Shown one piece after another: positions 48,063-57,091 of a stretch of 64,000 bases of DNA; position 1 is the stretch's first letter, and every line of letters starts with the position of its first letter. A model generated the notes under the pieces. It did no database searches, had not been told where the DNA came from, and worked only from the letters and a program-made list of their open reading frames with translations. Source of the stretch: Xenophilus sp. E41 (GTDB lineage Bacteria; Pseudomonadota; Gammaproteobacteria; Burkholderiales; Burkholderiaceae_C); contig NZ_QPIB01000008.1 of the NCBI RefSeq assembly GCF_003671765.1, positions 62,001 to 126,000 of the forward strand, read 5' to 3'. Position numbers and translations under genes: made by a program.

Positions 48063-48320
48063 ATGCACTACCCCCTTGAAACCGGCCAGCAACTTGCCGC
48101 AGTGCTGAAAGCTCTGCGGCAATCGCGCGGCCTGACGCAAGCCGAGCTCGGTGAGCGTCTGGGCGTCAACCAGAAGCGCGTGGCACGCATCGAAGCAACA
48201 CCGGGTGTGACCAGCTTCGACCAGATCGCGCGTATCGCGGCACTGATGGGCTGCCGGCTGGTCCTCGAGGAACTGCCCAAGCCCGCGCCGGCCGTTCACG
48301 ACACCGATCCACCATGGTGA
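48063..48320 (+). CDS. hipB: HipB-type antitoxin / transcriptional regulator
   Basis: 85-residue DNA-binding protein with one helix-turn-helix (residues about 23-42, GLTQAELGERLGVNQKRVAR). It is followed by a short Pro-rich tail. In HipBA systems this protein neutralises HipA kinase and represses the operon. I chose ATG 48063; the frame is open upstream to 48006, but that part lies in the operators. It overlaps hipA by 7 bases. Confidence 0.85.
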   Translation: MHYPLETGQQLAAVLKALRQSRGLTQAELGERLGVNQKRVARIEATPGVTSFDQIARIAALMGCRLVLEELPKPAPAVHDTDPPW

Positions 48321-49666
48321 GCCGCCGCACGCCCGCCACGGACGCGACGCTCGTGGTGTGGACCAACGGCCAACGCGTGGGCGAATGGTCGACGGTCGGC
48401 AACGAGCACCGCTTCCGTTACGCCGACGAATGGCTGGCCTCGCCGATGGTGCGACGACTTTCGCTGTCGCTGCCCCTCACGCCCGGCAACGCGGTGCACC
48501 GCGGAACCGTGGTCGAGAACTTCTTCGACAACCTGCTTCCGGACAACGACAGCATCCGCCGCCGACTGCAGGGTAAATTCGCGACAGCAGGCACTGACCC
48601 CTTCTCGCTCCTGAGCGCTATCGGGCGCGACTGCGTCGGGGCCATCCAGCTCCTGCCGCCGGGAGCCGAGCCCGTCGGCTTCGACCGGATCGATGCCCAC
48701 CCGCTGAACGACGCCGGCGTCGAGCAGCTGATCGACGCGTCGCTTTCCGCCGGAAGGGTGCTGGGCCAGCAGGACGACGACAAGTTTCGCATCTCGATCG
48801 CAGGCGCCCAGGAAAAAACCGCGCTGCTCAAGTGGCAGGGCGTGTGGGGCCGCCCTGTGCACGCCACGCCGACGACACACATCCTGAAGTTGCCACTGGG
48901 TCTGGTCGGCAACATGCGGGCCGACATGCACAGCTCGGTCGAGAACGAGTGGCTCTGCATGCAACTGCTCGCCGCCTACGGACTGCCGGTCGCCCGGTGC
49001 GAGATCGTCACTTTCGGCAGGCGCAAGGTGCTTGCGGTCGAACGCTTCGACCGCGCCGGCGTGCAGCCGAACGACGCGCCGCCCTGGATCGCGCGCCTGC
49101 CGCAGGAGGACTTCTGCCAGGCGCTGGGCGTGGCCGGCGCGATGAAATACGAGTCCGATGGCGGCCCCGGCATGCGCGACATCCTGCGCGTGCTCGACGC
49201 CAGCACCCGTGCCGACGAGGACAAGCGCAACTTCGTCAAGGCCCAGATGCTGTTCTGGATGCTGGCCGCCACCGACGGCCATGCCAAGAACTTCTCGATC
49301 TTTCTCGAGCGTGGGGGCGGCTATCGTCTCACCCCCTTCTACGACGTGCTGTCGGCCTGGCCCATCATCGGCCGCGGCCCCAACCAGATCGTCCACCAGA
49401 AGGCCAAGCTCGCGATGGCCGTGCGCAGCAAGAATCCGCACTGGCGACTGGTCGATATCCTGCCGCGGCACTGGGACGTCGTCGCAAGACTGGCCGGGCT
49501 GGGCAATGCCGACGGATTGCGCCAAGAGTTGATCGAACACACGCCCGAGGTGATCGAGCGCATGCAGAGCGCGTTGCCCGCGGGCTTTCCACAGCCGGTG
49601 GCAGAGGTGATCTTCCAGGGCCTGCGCGAGAGCGCGCGCCGCCTGGGCCGGCCCTTGCATTCCTGA
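48314..49666 (+). CDS. hipA: HipA-type serine/threonine kinase toxin
   Basis: 450-residue HipA-family kinase; E. coli HipA stops growth by phosphorylating glutamyl-tRNA synthetase. The autophosphorylated serine is S161 in the loop FRISIAGAQEKTALL, the catalytic aspartate is D321 in AATDGHAKNFSIFL, and metal-binding D344 is in PFYDVLSAW, so all key residues are intact. N-terminal HipA_N domain is about 12-115. Length is near 440. The start overlaps the hipB stop, which ties synthesis of toxin to antitoxin. Its true target is unknown. Confidence 0.93.
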   Translation: MVSRRTPATDATLVVWTNGQRVGEWSTVGNEHRFRYADEWLASPMVRRLSLSLPLTPGNAVHRGTVVENFFDNLLPDNDSIRRRLQGKFATAGTDPFSLLSAIGRDCVGAIQLLPPGAEPVGFDRIDAHPLNDAGVEQLIDASLSAGRVLGQQDDDKFRISIAGAQEKTALLKWQGVWGRPVHATPTTHILKLPLGLVGNMRADMHSSVENEWLCMQLLAAYGLPVARCEIVTFGRRKVLAVERFDRAGVQPNDAPPWIARLPQEDFCQALGVAGAMKYESDGGPGMRDILRVLDASTRADEDKRNFVKAQMLFWMLAATDGHAKNFSIFLERGGGYRLTPFYDVLSAWPIIGRGPNQIVHQKAKLAMAVRSKNPHWRLVDILPRHWDVVARLAGLGNADGLRQELIEHTPEVIERMQSALPAGFPQPVAEVIFQGLRESARRLGRPLHS

Positions 49667-49692
49667 AGAGCAATCGTCCGCTCCCCCGTCCG

Positions 49693-50334
49693 ATGAAAAA
49701 AGACACCATCGTCGCCTTCTTCACCACCCTGCAGGCCGCCAATCCCGCGCCCAAGACCGAGCTCGAATACACCACGCCCTTCGAGCTGCTGGCCGCGGTG
49801 CTGCTGTCGGCGCAGGCGACCGACGTGGGCGTGAACAAGGCCACGCGCAAGCTCTACCCGGTGGCGAACACGCCGCAGGCCATCCTCGACCTCGGGCTGG
49901 AAGGGCTGGAGGGCTACATCAAGACCATCGGCCTGTACCGCAGCAAGGCCAGGCACCTGATGGAGACCTGCCGCATCCTGGTCGAGGAGCACGGCGGCGA
50001 GGTGCCGCGCTCGCGCGAGGCGCTCGAGGCGTTGCCCGGCGTGGGCCGCAAGACGGCCAACGTGGTGCTCAACGTCGCCTTCGGCGAGCCGACCATCGCG
50101 GTGGACACGCACATCTTCCGCGTGAGCAACCGCACCGGCCTCGCGCCCGGCAAGACGCCGCTGGAGGTCGAGCTGAAGCTGGAGAAGCGGGTGCCGAAGG
50201 AATTCGTGCAGCACGCGCACCACTGGCTGATCCTGCACGGCCGCTACATCTGCGTGGCGCGCAAGCCCAGATGCTGGGAATGCGCCGTGCACACGATGTG
50301 CCGCTTCAAACCGAAGACGCCGCCACCGGCCTGA
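49693..50334 (+). CDS. nth: endonuclease III
   Basis: Base-excision-repair glycosylase/AP lyase for oxidised pyrimidines. The 213-residue protein has the helix-hairpin-helix LPGVGRKTANVVLN with K120 and the catalytic D138 in IAVDTHIFRVSNR, both at E. coli positions. The [4Fe-4S] cluster is C-x6-C-x2-C-x5-C near the end (CVARKPRCWECAVHTMC). It begins 27 bases after hipA and could be read from the same transcript, though no functional link is evident. Confidence 0.97.
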   Translation: MKKDTIVAFFTTLQAANPAPKTELEYTTPFELLAAVLLSAQATDVGVNKATRKLYPVANTPQAILDLGLEGLEGYIKTIGLYRSKARHLMETCRILVEEHGGEVPRSREALEALPGVGRKTANVVLNVAFGEPTIAVDTHIFRVSNRTGLAPGKTPLEVELKLEKRVPKEFVQHAHHWLILHGRYICVARKPRCWECAVHTMCRFKPKTPPPA

Positions 50335-50399
50335 GGACGACTGCGCCCCTGCCGAGGCCGTCGTTGCAGCCCCACGCAACGCGGGAGCCGCAGCGGTGA

Positions 50400-50972
50400 T
50401 CAATCCAGGTCGATATCGACGCAGCGGCGCGCACTGAAGGCCATCGGTGCCGACGGCCAGTCCGCCGCGCTGGCCGGCACGCGCACGCCGCGCGCGATCA
50501 GCTCCACCGCCCGCATCACGCCCGAATGCGTGACCCACGCGGCGTCGGCGCCCACGGCGCGCCAGTCGTCCCAGGCGCCGGCCACGCGGGCCATGAACTG
50601 GCGCGTGCTCTCGCCGTGGCCGCCTGGCCGCGCGTCGGCGAAGTCGGCGGTCCAGGCGTCGAACTCGCCGCGGGCAATGGCGTGCCAGGGCTGGCCCTCC
50701 CAGGCGCCGAAGTCCATCTCGGCCAGGCGCGGGTCGATGCGCACGGGCGGCAGGTCGGGCCGCAGCGCGGCGAGCGCCTGCGCCAGCGCGAGGCAGCGGA
50801 CGAGCGGCGAACTCCACAGCGCCACGCCGGCAGGCAGTTCGGCCGCCAGTGCCGCCGCCGCGGCGTGCGTCGCCGCGTCCTCGGCCGCGTGGTCGGTGGC
50901 GCCGTAGCACAGGCCCGGCGCGCACAGCACGGGCGCATGGCGCTGCAGCCAGAGCCTCAGGCGAGTTGCCAT
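50400..50972 (-). CDS. cobC: histidine phosphatase, probable alpha-ribazole phosphatase
   Basis: 190-residue phosphoglycerate-mutase-like phosphatase at the end of the cobalamin cluster. The phosphohistidine is H12 in LWLQRHAPV (RHA instead of the usual RHG), with RxxRT-like SSPLVRCLALAQ, EMDFGAWEGQ and the second catalytic histidine in WVTHSGVMRAV. By context next to cobS it would remove the 5'-phosphate of alpha-ribazole phosphate or adenosylcobalamin phosphate. The name rests on neighbourhood. ATG 50972 is chosen, overlapping cobS by 16 bases; a longer frame lies upstream in cobS. Confidence 0.82.
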   Translation of the reverse strand: MATRLRLWLQRHAPVLCAPGLCYGATDHAAEDAATHAAAAALAAELPAGVALWSSPLVRCLALAQALAALRPDLPPVRIDPRLAEMDFGAWEGQPWHAIARGEFDAWTADFADARPGGHGESTRQFMARVAGAWDDWRAVGADAAWVTHSGVMRAVELIARGVRVPASAADWPSAPMAFSARRCVDIDLD

Positions 50973-51748
50973 GCCAGCACCCCGTACATCGCCAGCTCGC
51001 ACACCTGCTGCGTGGCGCCCAGGCCATCGCCCGTGAAACCCTGCAGCCGCCGGCGGAACAGGCGGGCCATCCACAGCGCGGCGAATGCGCACGCGGCCAG
51101 CATTGCTCCTGTTTTCATAGCGCCTTGCGCAAGCAGGACGAGCGCTGCAGCCGGAATCGACCACAAGATGCCAACCGCCAGCGCGCCGCCACCGATGGCA
51201 TCGGCCAGCGGCTTGGACTTGCTCGCCCCGCTGTCGCCCACGTAGGGCAGGAAGCGGATCAGGAACAGCGGCGCCAAGCGCGACAGCACGTGCCCCGCGA
51301 AGAGCACCGCCACGACCGCCGACACGCCCTGCAGCGCAATGGCCGCCAGCAATGCCACCTTGAGCCCCAGCGCCAGCACCAGCGCAATGGCTCCGAAGGC
51401 GCCGATGCGCGAATCCTTCATGATCTCCAGCGCCCGCTCGCGCTGCGCGCTGCCGCCCAGCCCGTCGGCGACATCGGCCAGGCCGTCCTCATGGAAGGCG
51501 CCGGTCAGCCATACGGTGGCGACGGTGCTCAGCACTGCGGCCACCAGCGGCGGCAGCCCCTGCGACGCCAGCACGAACACGGCCGCAGCCACGCCGCCCA
51601 CGATCCAGCCCACGCCCGGGAAATGCGCCGCGCTGGCACGCAGCATCTGCGGGCTGTACCCGACCCAAGCGGCCAGCCGCCCGGTGACGGGCACGCGGGT
51701 GAAGAACTGCAGCGCGAGCAGGAAGTGGCGCAAAGGGTTCACGCTCAT
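50957..51748 (-). CDS. cobS: adenosylcobinamide-GDP ribazoletransferase
   Basis: CobS is the inner-membrane cobalamin (5'-phosphate) synthase that joins AdoCbi-GDP and alpha-ribazole. The 263-residue protein has about six membrane segments and the family motifs LQFFTRVPV, TGAFHEDGLADVADGLGG, and MKDSRIGAFGAIAL. Residues about 196-214 (SIPAAALVLLAQGAMKTG) come from repeat copy f, which falls in a predicted membrane segment and keeps it hydrophobic. The ATG at 51748 overlaps the hydrolase stop by 4 bases (ATGA). Confidence 0.94.
   Translation of the reverse strand: MSVNPLRHFLLALQFFTRVPVTGRLAAWVGYSPQMLRASAAHFPGVGWIVGGVAAAVFVLASQGLPPLVAAVLSTVATVWLTGAFHEDGLADVADGLGGSAQRERALEIMKDSRIGAFGAIALVLALGLKVALLAAIALQGVSAVVAVLFAGHVLSRLAPLFLIRFLPYVGDSGASKSKPLADAIGGGALAVGILWSIPAAALVLLAQGAMKTGAMLAACAFAALWMARLFRRRLQGFTGDGLGATQQVCELAMYGVLAWQLA
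51105..51166 (+). repeat. GCTAT repeat copy f (inside cobS)
   Basis: Head GCTCCTGTTTTCATAGC at 51105-51121 (left half degenerate), 20-base spacer beginning GCCTTGCGCA, GCGCTGCAG at 51142-51150, then CCGGAATCG. It is antisense to cobS, which reads it in the permissive frame. Confidence 0.75.
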
Positions 51749-52953
51749 CGCAGCGGCTGCGCCGCCTCGGCGTCGACCGCCCGCTGCGCGGCGCGGAAGA
51801 AGGACTCGCGCGCGGCCGCGGCCTGGGCGTCCTGCGCGGACGGCCAGTCGGCATTGAAGACGATCACCAGTTGCCGCTTCGGGTCGATGAAGATGCCCTG
51901 GCCGAAGATGCCGCGTGCGCCGAAGCTGCCGTCGTCGCGCGTCCACCATTGGTAGCCGTAGCCGCTGCCGGGGCGGCCGATGTCGGCCTGCCGGGTGGTG
52001 GCATTCGCCAGCCAGTCGTCGGGCACGATGGGCTGGCCGTTCACGCGCGCGCCGTCGAGGATGAACTGGCCGAAGCGCGCGAAGTCGCGCGGCGCGGCCT
52101 GCAGGCAGCAGCCGCTGATCTCCTGCCCGGTCTTGCTCAGCAGCCAGGTGGCGGGGCGCTCCATGCCGGCGGGCTGCCACACCTTCTCCTGCAGGTATTG
52201 CGCGAGCGGCTTGCCGGTCGCGCGCGAGACGAGGATGCCGACCAGGTTGGTCTCGCCCGTGCTGTAGTGCCAGCGCGTGCCGGCCGGCGCCTCGCGCGGC
52301 AGCGTGCGCATGTAGCTCACCAGCGCGTCCACGCCCGGCTCGGGCTTGTGGTTGTTGAAGCGGGCGACGTCGGAGTTCGGGTTGCCGTAGTCCTCGTTCC
52401 AGCGCACGCCCGAGGTCATGGTGAGCAGCTGCCGCACGCTCACCTCGTCGTAGGCCGAGCCCTTCATCTCCGGGATGTAGCGGCTGAGCTTGTCGTCGAG
52501 GCTGTGGATGAAGCCGTCGCGCACCGCTGCGCCCGCCAGCGTGGAGGTGAAGGATTTGGCGACGGAGAAGCTGGTCCAGCGGCCCTCCGCGTCGAAGCCC
52601 AGCCCGTAGCGCTCCAGCCGCAGGCGGCCGCCCTGGACGATGAGCAGTGCCGAGCTGCGCTGGCCCGCCATGAAGGCATCGGCGTCCACGCCCAGCGCCA
52701 GCGGCGGGCCGGGCGGCAGCGGCCGGGGCGTGGCACTGGGCGCGATGGTGTGCCAGCGTGCCAGCACCGGGATGCGGTCCATTGCGCGGAAGGCGGCGTC
52801 GCGCTGCGCCTGGGTCCAGAACAGCACGTCGCGGTTGGTGGGCAGCGCCCGCAGCAAGCCGCGCGTTTCCTTGTCGAGGTTGAACCACAGGGCGGCTGCG
52901 CCGACGGCCAGCACCGCCAGTGCGCCGAGGACGACCCTGGTTGCGGTCCTCAT
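51745..52953 (-). CDS. beta-lactamase-family serine hydrolase
   Basis: 402-residue penicillin-binding/beta-lactamase-like hydrolase anchored or exported by an N-terminal hydrophobic segment (about 7-24). The active-site motif is S130-V-A-K133 (TSFSVAKSFTS), followed by a YSTGETN motif in the second active-site position. The class C/EstB-like fold suggests an esterase or peptidase rather than antibiotic resistance. It is embedded between cobT and cobS with 4-base ATGA overlaps on both sides, so it is translated with the cobalamin genes; why is unknown. Confidence 0.9.
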   Translation of the reverse strand: MRTATRVVLGALAVLAVGAAALWFNLDKETRGLLRALPTNRDVLFWTQAQRDAAFRAMDRIPVLARWHTIAPSATPRPLPPGPPLALGVDADAFMAGQRSSALLIVQGGRLRLERYGLGFDAEGRWTSFSVAKSFTSTLAGAAVRDGFIHSLDDKLSRYIPEMKGSAYDEVSVRQLLTMTSGVRWNEDYGNPNSDVARFNNHKPEPGVDALVSYMRTLPREAPAGTRWHYSTGETNLVGILVSRATGKPLAQYLQEKVWQPAGMERPATWLLSKTGQEISGCCLQAAPRDFARFGQFILDGARVNGQPIVPDDWLANATTRQADIGRPGSGYGYQWWTRDDGSFGARGIFGQGIFIDPKRQLVIVFNADWPSAQDAQAAAARESFFRAAQRAVDAEAAQPLR

Positions 52954-54026
52954 GCGCTGGCTCCTCGAGACACGGTGGACTCACCCTCCTTGCGCGAGAT
53001 CCCCGCCGACTCGAAGCTCGCCATCTCGCGCAGGATGCGGCAGGCCGATTCGAGCAGCGGCCAGGCCAGCGCCGCGCCGCTGCCCTCGCCCAGGCGCAGG
53101 TCCAGCCGCAGCAGCGGATCGAGCCCCAGCGAGCGCAGCAACAGGGCATGGCCCGGCTCGGCCGACACATGCGCGGCGATGCAGCGCTGCACCACCGCCG
53201 GTTGCAGGGCCTGCGCGACCAGCGCGGCCACGCTGGCGATGAAGCCGTCGAGCACGATCACGCGCCGTTCCTGCGCGGCCTGCAGCACCGCGCCCACCAG
53301 CGTGGCGATCTCGAAGCCGCCGAGGGCGGCCAGCGCGTCGAGCGGCGCGCTGGCCTGCGCATGGCGTTCGAGCACCGCCCGCAGCACCGCGCGCTTGCGC
53401 GCCAGACCCGCCGCGTCGAGCCCGGTGCCGGCGCCCGTGCAGGCGTCGATGTCTTCGCCCGTGAGCCGTGCGAGCAGCATCGCCGCGGCCGAGCTGTTGC
53501 CGATGCCCATCTCGCCGAGCAGCAACGCGTTGCCCGGTAGCGTGCGCACGATCTCGCTTCCATTGGCGATCGCTTCGTGGCACTGGGCGGCGCTCATGGC
53601 GGGGCCGGCCGCGGCGTCGGCGGTGCCGGCGCCCAGCCGGCGTGCCACCAGGCCCGGCTGCGGCGGCAGCTCGCGCGCCACCCCGCAATCGACCACCGTG
53701 AGCGCGAGCCCGTGCTGGCGCGCCAGCACGCTCACGGCCGCGCCGCCCGCCAGGAAGTTCTGCACCATCTGCCAGGTCACGTCGCTCGGGTAGGCCGACA
53801 CGCCGCGCGCGGCCAGCCCATGGTCAGCCGCACAGACGAGCATCTGCGCGTGCTGCAACTGGGGCGCCTCGTGGCCCAGGATCAGGCCGATGCGCAGGGC
53901 CATCGCCTCCAGGCGGCCAAGGGCACCGAGGGGCTTCGTCTTGTTGTCGAGCGCGTGCTGCAGCCGCTGCGCCAGCGCAGCATCGTGCAGGTCGTCGACG
54001 GGCGAAAGGAAGGAGAGGTTGTTCAT
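52950..54026 (-). CDS. cobT: nicotinate-nucleotide--dimethylbenzimidazole phosphoribosyltransferase
   Basis: CobT activates dimethylbenzimidazole to alpha-ribazole phosphate for the lower ligand of cobalamin. The 358-residue protein has NKTKPLGALGRLE near the start, the AADHGLAARGVSAYP and GEMGIGNSSAAA motifs, and the catalytic glutamate in DLRLGEGSGAAL. ATG 54026 is used; the earlier in-frame TTG at 54038 is unlikely. It overlaps the hydrolase gene by 4 bases and lies 133 bases downstream of cobQ. Confidence 0.96.
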   Translation of the reverse strand: MNNLSFLSPVDDLHDAALAQRLQHALDNKTKPLGALGRLEAMALRIGLILGHEAPQLQHAQMLVCAADHGLAARGVSAYPSDVTWQMVQNFLAGGAAVSVLARQHGLALTVVDCGVARELPPQPGLVARRLGAGTADAAAGPAMSAAQCHEAIANGSEIVRTLPGNALLLGEMGIGNSSAAAMLLARLTGEDIDACTGAGTGLDAAGLARKRAVLRAVLERHAQASAPLDALAALGGFEIATLVGAVLQAAQERRVIVLDGFIASVAALVAQALQPAVVQRCIAAHVSAEPGHALLLRSLGLDPLLRLDLRLGEGSGAALAWPLLESACRILREMASFESAGISRKEGESTVSRGASA

Positions 54027-54080
54027 GACATGGGACAAGAGGCAAGCCGCCGTGCACCGGCGGCGCCACGAGGCTTCGAG

Positions 54081-54114
54081 AAAAACGCGCAGGCCCGGCC
54101 TTGCACGGCCGGGG
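54081..54114 (-). terminator. possible terminator or attenuator between cobQ and cobT
   Basis: CCCGGCC (54094-54100) and GGCCGGG (54107-54113) form a 7-base stem on either strand. On the minus strand a TTTTT (54085-54081) follows 8 bases later, further than in a standard terminator. No cobalamin riboswitch was found nearby. Confidence 0.35.
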
Positions 54115-54159
54115 CACGATGCGCTTTCGGTACGCCACGCGGACCTGGCACTGCGTGCG

Positions 54160-55629
54160 TCACTCGATCAGGCCTTGCAGCACGCCGGGCGCGAAGTGCC
54201 GGTCGATGAAATCGGCCAGGCCTTCGAAGGTGGCGTCCAGCGTGGGCACCGCGGCGCCGAAGAGCGCGCGCAGCACCGCGGCGTCTTCGAACAGGCCGTG
54301 CAGGTACACGCCCAGCACGTTGCCGCGGGCGTTCTGCCAGGCCAGGCCGTCGGACATGACCGCGCCGCCGTCGCCCTTGAGCTGCGGATGCTCGGCCGTC
54401 TGGCCGTGATGGATCTCGTAGCCAGCCACCTCGACGCCCGAGAGCGCGGCCCAGGCGCCCTGCAACCCGGCGAAACGCGCCCGGCGATGCCGCACGGTCT
54501 TCCCCCGTGCGAAGACTGTCACCAGCGGCAGCAGGCCCAGGCCGGGCGCGTTGCCGTCGATGCCGTGCGGATCGACCAGCGCCTCGCCCAGCATCTGCAG
54601 GCCGCCGCAGATGCCCAGCACCGGGCCGCCCGCCGCCGCGTGTGCGGCCACGGCGCGGTCCAGCCCCTGGGCGCGCAGCCATTGCAGATCGCTGCTCGTG
54701 TGCTTGGAGCCCGGCAGCACGATCCAGTCCTGCGGGCCGAGCGTGGCCAGTGCGGCGGCGCTGCGAACCCACACCAGACGCAGGCCGGGCACGCGCTTGA
54801 GCGGCTGGAACTCGTCGAGGTTGCTGATGCGCGGACAGGCCACGACCGCGACCGTGCGCACCGCCTTGCCCGCACCCGGCGTGCCGCCATCGTCGAAGAC
54901 ACCGTCTTCCTCGGGCAGGCCATGCTGCCACCACACGGGCAGCGTGGCCACGGTGGGCACGCCAGTCAGCGCCTGCAGTTGCTCGGGCCCCGGCGCGAGC
55001 AGCGAAGCGTCGCCGCGGAACTTGTTGAGCACGAAGCCGGCGAGCAGCGCGCGGTCTTCCTCAGGCAGCAAGGCCCAGGTGCCGTACAGATGCGCGAAGG
55101 CGCCGCCACGGTCGATGTCGGTCACGAGCAGGCAGCGCGCCCGGGCGCGCTGCGCCGTGCGCATGTTGACGAAATCGCTCTCGCGCAGATTGATCTCGGC
55201 CGGCGAGCCGGCGCCCTCGATCACGACCACTTCGTTCTCGGCCACCAGCTCGTCCAGGGCCTGCGCGATGCGCGGCCACACGGCAGCGCTGCGGGCGCGC
55301 CAGGGCATGCGCGACAGGGCCTCGTCGACCTGGCCCAGCATCACCACCTGGCTGGCGGTGTCACGTTCGGGCTTGAGCAGCAGCGGGTTCATGCGCACCT
55401 CGGGCACGGCACGCGCCGCGAGGGCCTGGAAGTACTGGGCGCTGCCGATCTCGCCACCGGGTTCATCCGAGCCGCTGGCGACAACCCTTGCGTTGTTGCT
55501 CATGTTCTGGGCCTTGAAGGGCGCCACCTTCAAGCCCTGCCGTGCGTACAGGCGGCACAGGGCCGTGGCCAGCCAGCTCTTGCCGGCACCGCTGGTGGTG
55601 CCGAGGACCATCACGCAGCGGGCGGGCAT
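54160..55629 (-). CDS. cobQ: cobyric acid synthase
   Basis: CobQ amidates four carboxyl groups of adenosylcobyrinic a,c-diamide using glutamine and ATP. The 489-residue protein has a P-loop-like GTTSGAGKS at 10-18 in the N-terminal dethiobiotin-synthetase-like domain, with FKAQNMSNNARV and VVIEGAGSPAEINL. The C-terminal glutamine amidotransferase has the nucleophile in LGICGGLQMLGEA and histidine in GVYLHGLFED. It is the first gene of the minus-strand cobalamin run and divergent from the dehydratase. Confidence 0.96.
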   Translation of the reverse strand: MPARCVMVLGTTSGAGKSWLATALCRLYARQGLKVAPFKAQNMSNNARVVASGSDEPGGEIGSAQYFQALAARAVPEVRMNPLLLKPERDTASQVVMLGQVDEALSRMPWRARSAAVWPRIAQALDELVAENEVVVIEGAGSPAEINLRESDFVNMRTAQRARARCLLVTDIDRGGAFAHLYGTWALLPEEDRALLAGFVLNKFRGDASLLAPGPEQLQALTGVPTVATLPVWWQHGLPEEDGVFDDGGTPGAGKAVRTVAVVACPRISNLDEFQPLKRVPGLRLVWVRSAAALATLGPQDWIVLPGSKHTSSDLQWLRAQGLDRAVAAHAAAGGPVLGICGGLQMLGEALVDPHGIDGNAPGLGLLPLVTVFARGKTVRHRRARFAGLQGAWAALSGVEVAGYEIHHGQTAEHPQLKGDGGAVMSDGLAWQNARGNVLGVYLHGLFEDAAVLRALFGAAVPTLDATFEGLADFIDRHFAPGVLQGLIE

Positions 55630-55771
55630 CAGCGGACCGGGCTCGAAGCGGGATGACGGTGGGCGAGGCGCATCGAAAAATCATAGCCGCGGCCGCGGCA
55701 CCGCTGTTTCGCATGCAGGAGGCCGCATCTGTACACGCCGGCCATGGCGCCGCCATGGCATGCTCGGCCGC

Positions 55772-56743
55772 ATGAACGCCCCCGCCCTCCCCCCCTCCGA
55801 CGACGTGGCCGCCGCGGCCGAGCGACTGCAAGGCCACGCCCACCGCACGCCGGTGATGACCTCGCGCACCGTGAACGCCGAACTCGGCGCCGAGGTCTTC
55901 TTCAAGTGCGAGAACCTGCAGCGCATGGGCGCCTTCAAGTTCCGCGGTGCCTTCAACGCCCTGTCCAGGTTCACGCCCGAACAGCGCCGCGCCGGCGTCG
56001 TCGCCTTCTCGTCCGGCAACCACGCCCAGGCCATCGCGCTGTCGGCCCGGCTGCTGGGCATGCCGGCGACCATCGTGATGCCGCACGATGCGCCGGAGAT
56101 GAAGGTGGCGGCGACGCGCGGCTATGGCGCGCAGGTGGTGATCTACGACCGCTACAACGACGACCGCGAGCAGATCGGCCGCGACCTGGCCACCAGGCAC
56201 GGCTACACCCTCATCCCGCCCTACGACCACCCGGACGTGATCGCCGGCCAGGGCACCGCGGCCAAGGAGCTGTTCGAGGAGGTCGGCCCGCTCGACGCCT
56301 TCTTCGTCTGCCTGGGCGGCGGCGGCCTGCTGTCGGGCTCGGCGCTGGCGACGCGCGCGCTGTCGCCGGCCTGCAGGCTCTACGGCGTCGAGCCCGAAGC
56401 CGGCAACGACGGCCAGCAGTCCTTCCGCAGTGGCGCCATCGTGCGCATCGACACGCCCAAGACGATCGCCGACGGCGCGCAGACGCAATACCTCGGAGAG
56501 CTGACCTTCGCGATCATCCGGCGCGACGTCGACGACATCCTGACCGCCACCGATGCACAGCTGGTGGACGCCATGCGCTTCATGGCCTCCCGCATGAAGC
56601 TGATCGCCGAGCCGACGGGCTGCCTGGGTTTCGCCGCCGCGCGCGCCATGGGCGAGCAACTGCGTGGCCAGCGGGTGGGGGTGCTGATCAGCGGCGGCAA
56701 CGTCGACATCGCCCGCTTCTGCGAATTGATGGCCGCGCACTGA
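55772..56743 (+). CDS. threonine/serine dehydratase-like PLP enzyme
   Basis: 323-residue fold-type II PLP enzyme. The cofactor lysine is K56 in QRMGAFKFRGAFN, the phosphate loop is LGGGGLLSG, and FSSGNHAQAIALSA is the substrate loop. It lacks the C-terminal ACT-like regulatory domain of biosynthetic IlvA, so it is a catabolic threonine dehydratase, a serine racemase, or a threo-3-hydroxyaspartate ammonia-lyase; sequence alone does not decide. ATG 55772 is chosen; ATG 55760 is possible. It is divergent from cobQ with 142 bases between. Confidence 0.9.
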   Translation: MNAPALPPSDDVAAAAERLQGHAHRTPVMTSRTVNAELGAEVFFKCENLQRMGAFKFRGAFNALSRFTPEQRRAGVVAFSSGNHAQAIALSARLLGMPATIVMPHDAPEMKVAATRGYGAQVVIYDRYNDDREQIGRDLATRHGYTLIPPYDHPDVIAGQGTAAKELFEEVGPLDAFFVCLGGGGLLSGSALATRALSPACRLYGVEPEAGNDGQQSFRSGAIVRIDTPKTIADGAQTQYLGELTFAIIRRDVDDILTATDAQLVDAMRFMASRMKLIAEPTGCLGFAAARAMGEQLRGQRVGVLISGGNVDIARFCELMAAH

Positions 56744-56787
56744 GCACGCTCGCAGGCGCCGAGCGCCGGGGGTCGCGGCGGCGGTAC

Positions 56788-56982
56788 TCAGCCGCCCATA
56801 CCGGTGTCGTAGCGGGTGAGCGCTCCGCCCTTGCTTGCCTCGATGCCGCGGCCCGCGCGCACCGAGAACGCGCACAGCGCGAACACGACGAGCGCGCAGC
56901 CGACCAGCGACCACCAGCCGAAGGCATAGACCAGGCCCGCCGGCAGTGCCAGCGAGACCAACAGCAAGAGAACGAGTCGCAT
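56788..56982 (-). CDS. small two-helix membrane protein
   Basis: 64-residue hydrophobic protein beginning MRLVLLLLVSLALPAG, with two membrane segments (about 3-20 and 23-43) and a polar end containing ASKGGALTRYDTGMGG. No family recognised. The ATG at 56982 has no good ribosome site, but the hydrophobic pattern and codon use look genuine. It is convergent with the dehydratase, with 44 bases between the stops. Confidence 0.55.
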   Translation of the reverse strand: MRLVLLLLVSLALPAGLVYAFGWWSLVGCALVVFALCAFSVRAGRGIEASKGGALTRYDTGMGG

Positions 56983-57091
56983 GGGGTTCGGCAATCCTAT
57001 GGGTGAAGGCCACTCCCTCGGGCCTGGGACCAAGGCTAAGGGGGCAGACGGCCCGCAGCAAGGAACTACGCCCGCGTCCTCGAACCCCATC

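Noticed and set aside
51745-52953. Antibiotic-resistance beta-lactamase
   Set aside because: The SxxK/YxT arrangement and operon context fit the esterase/peptidase-like members; no resistance function can be claimed.
54027-54159. Cobalamin riboswitch upstream of cobT or cobQ
   Set aside because: I looked for the B12 box and the flanking stems in the gaps at 54027-54159 and 55630-55771 and found none.
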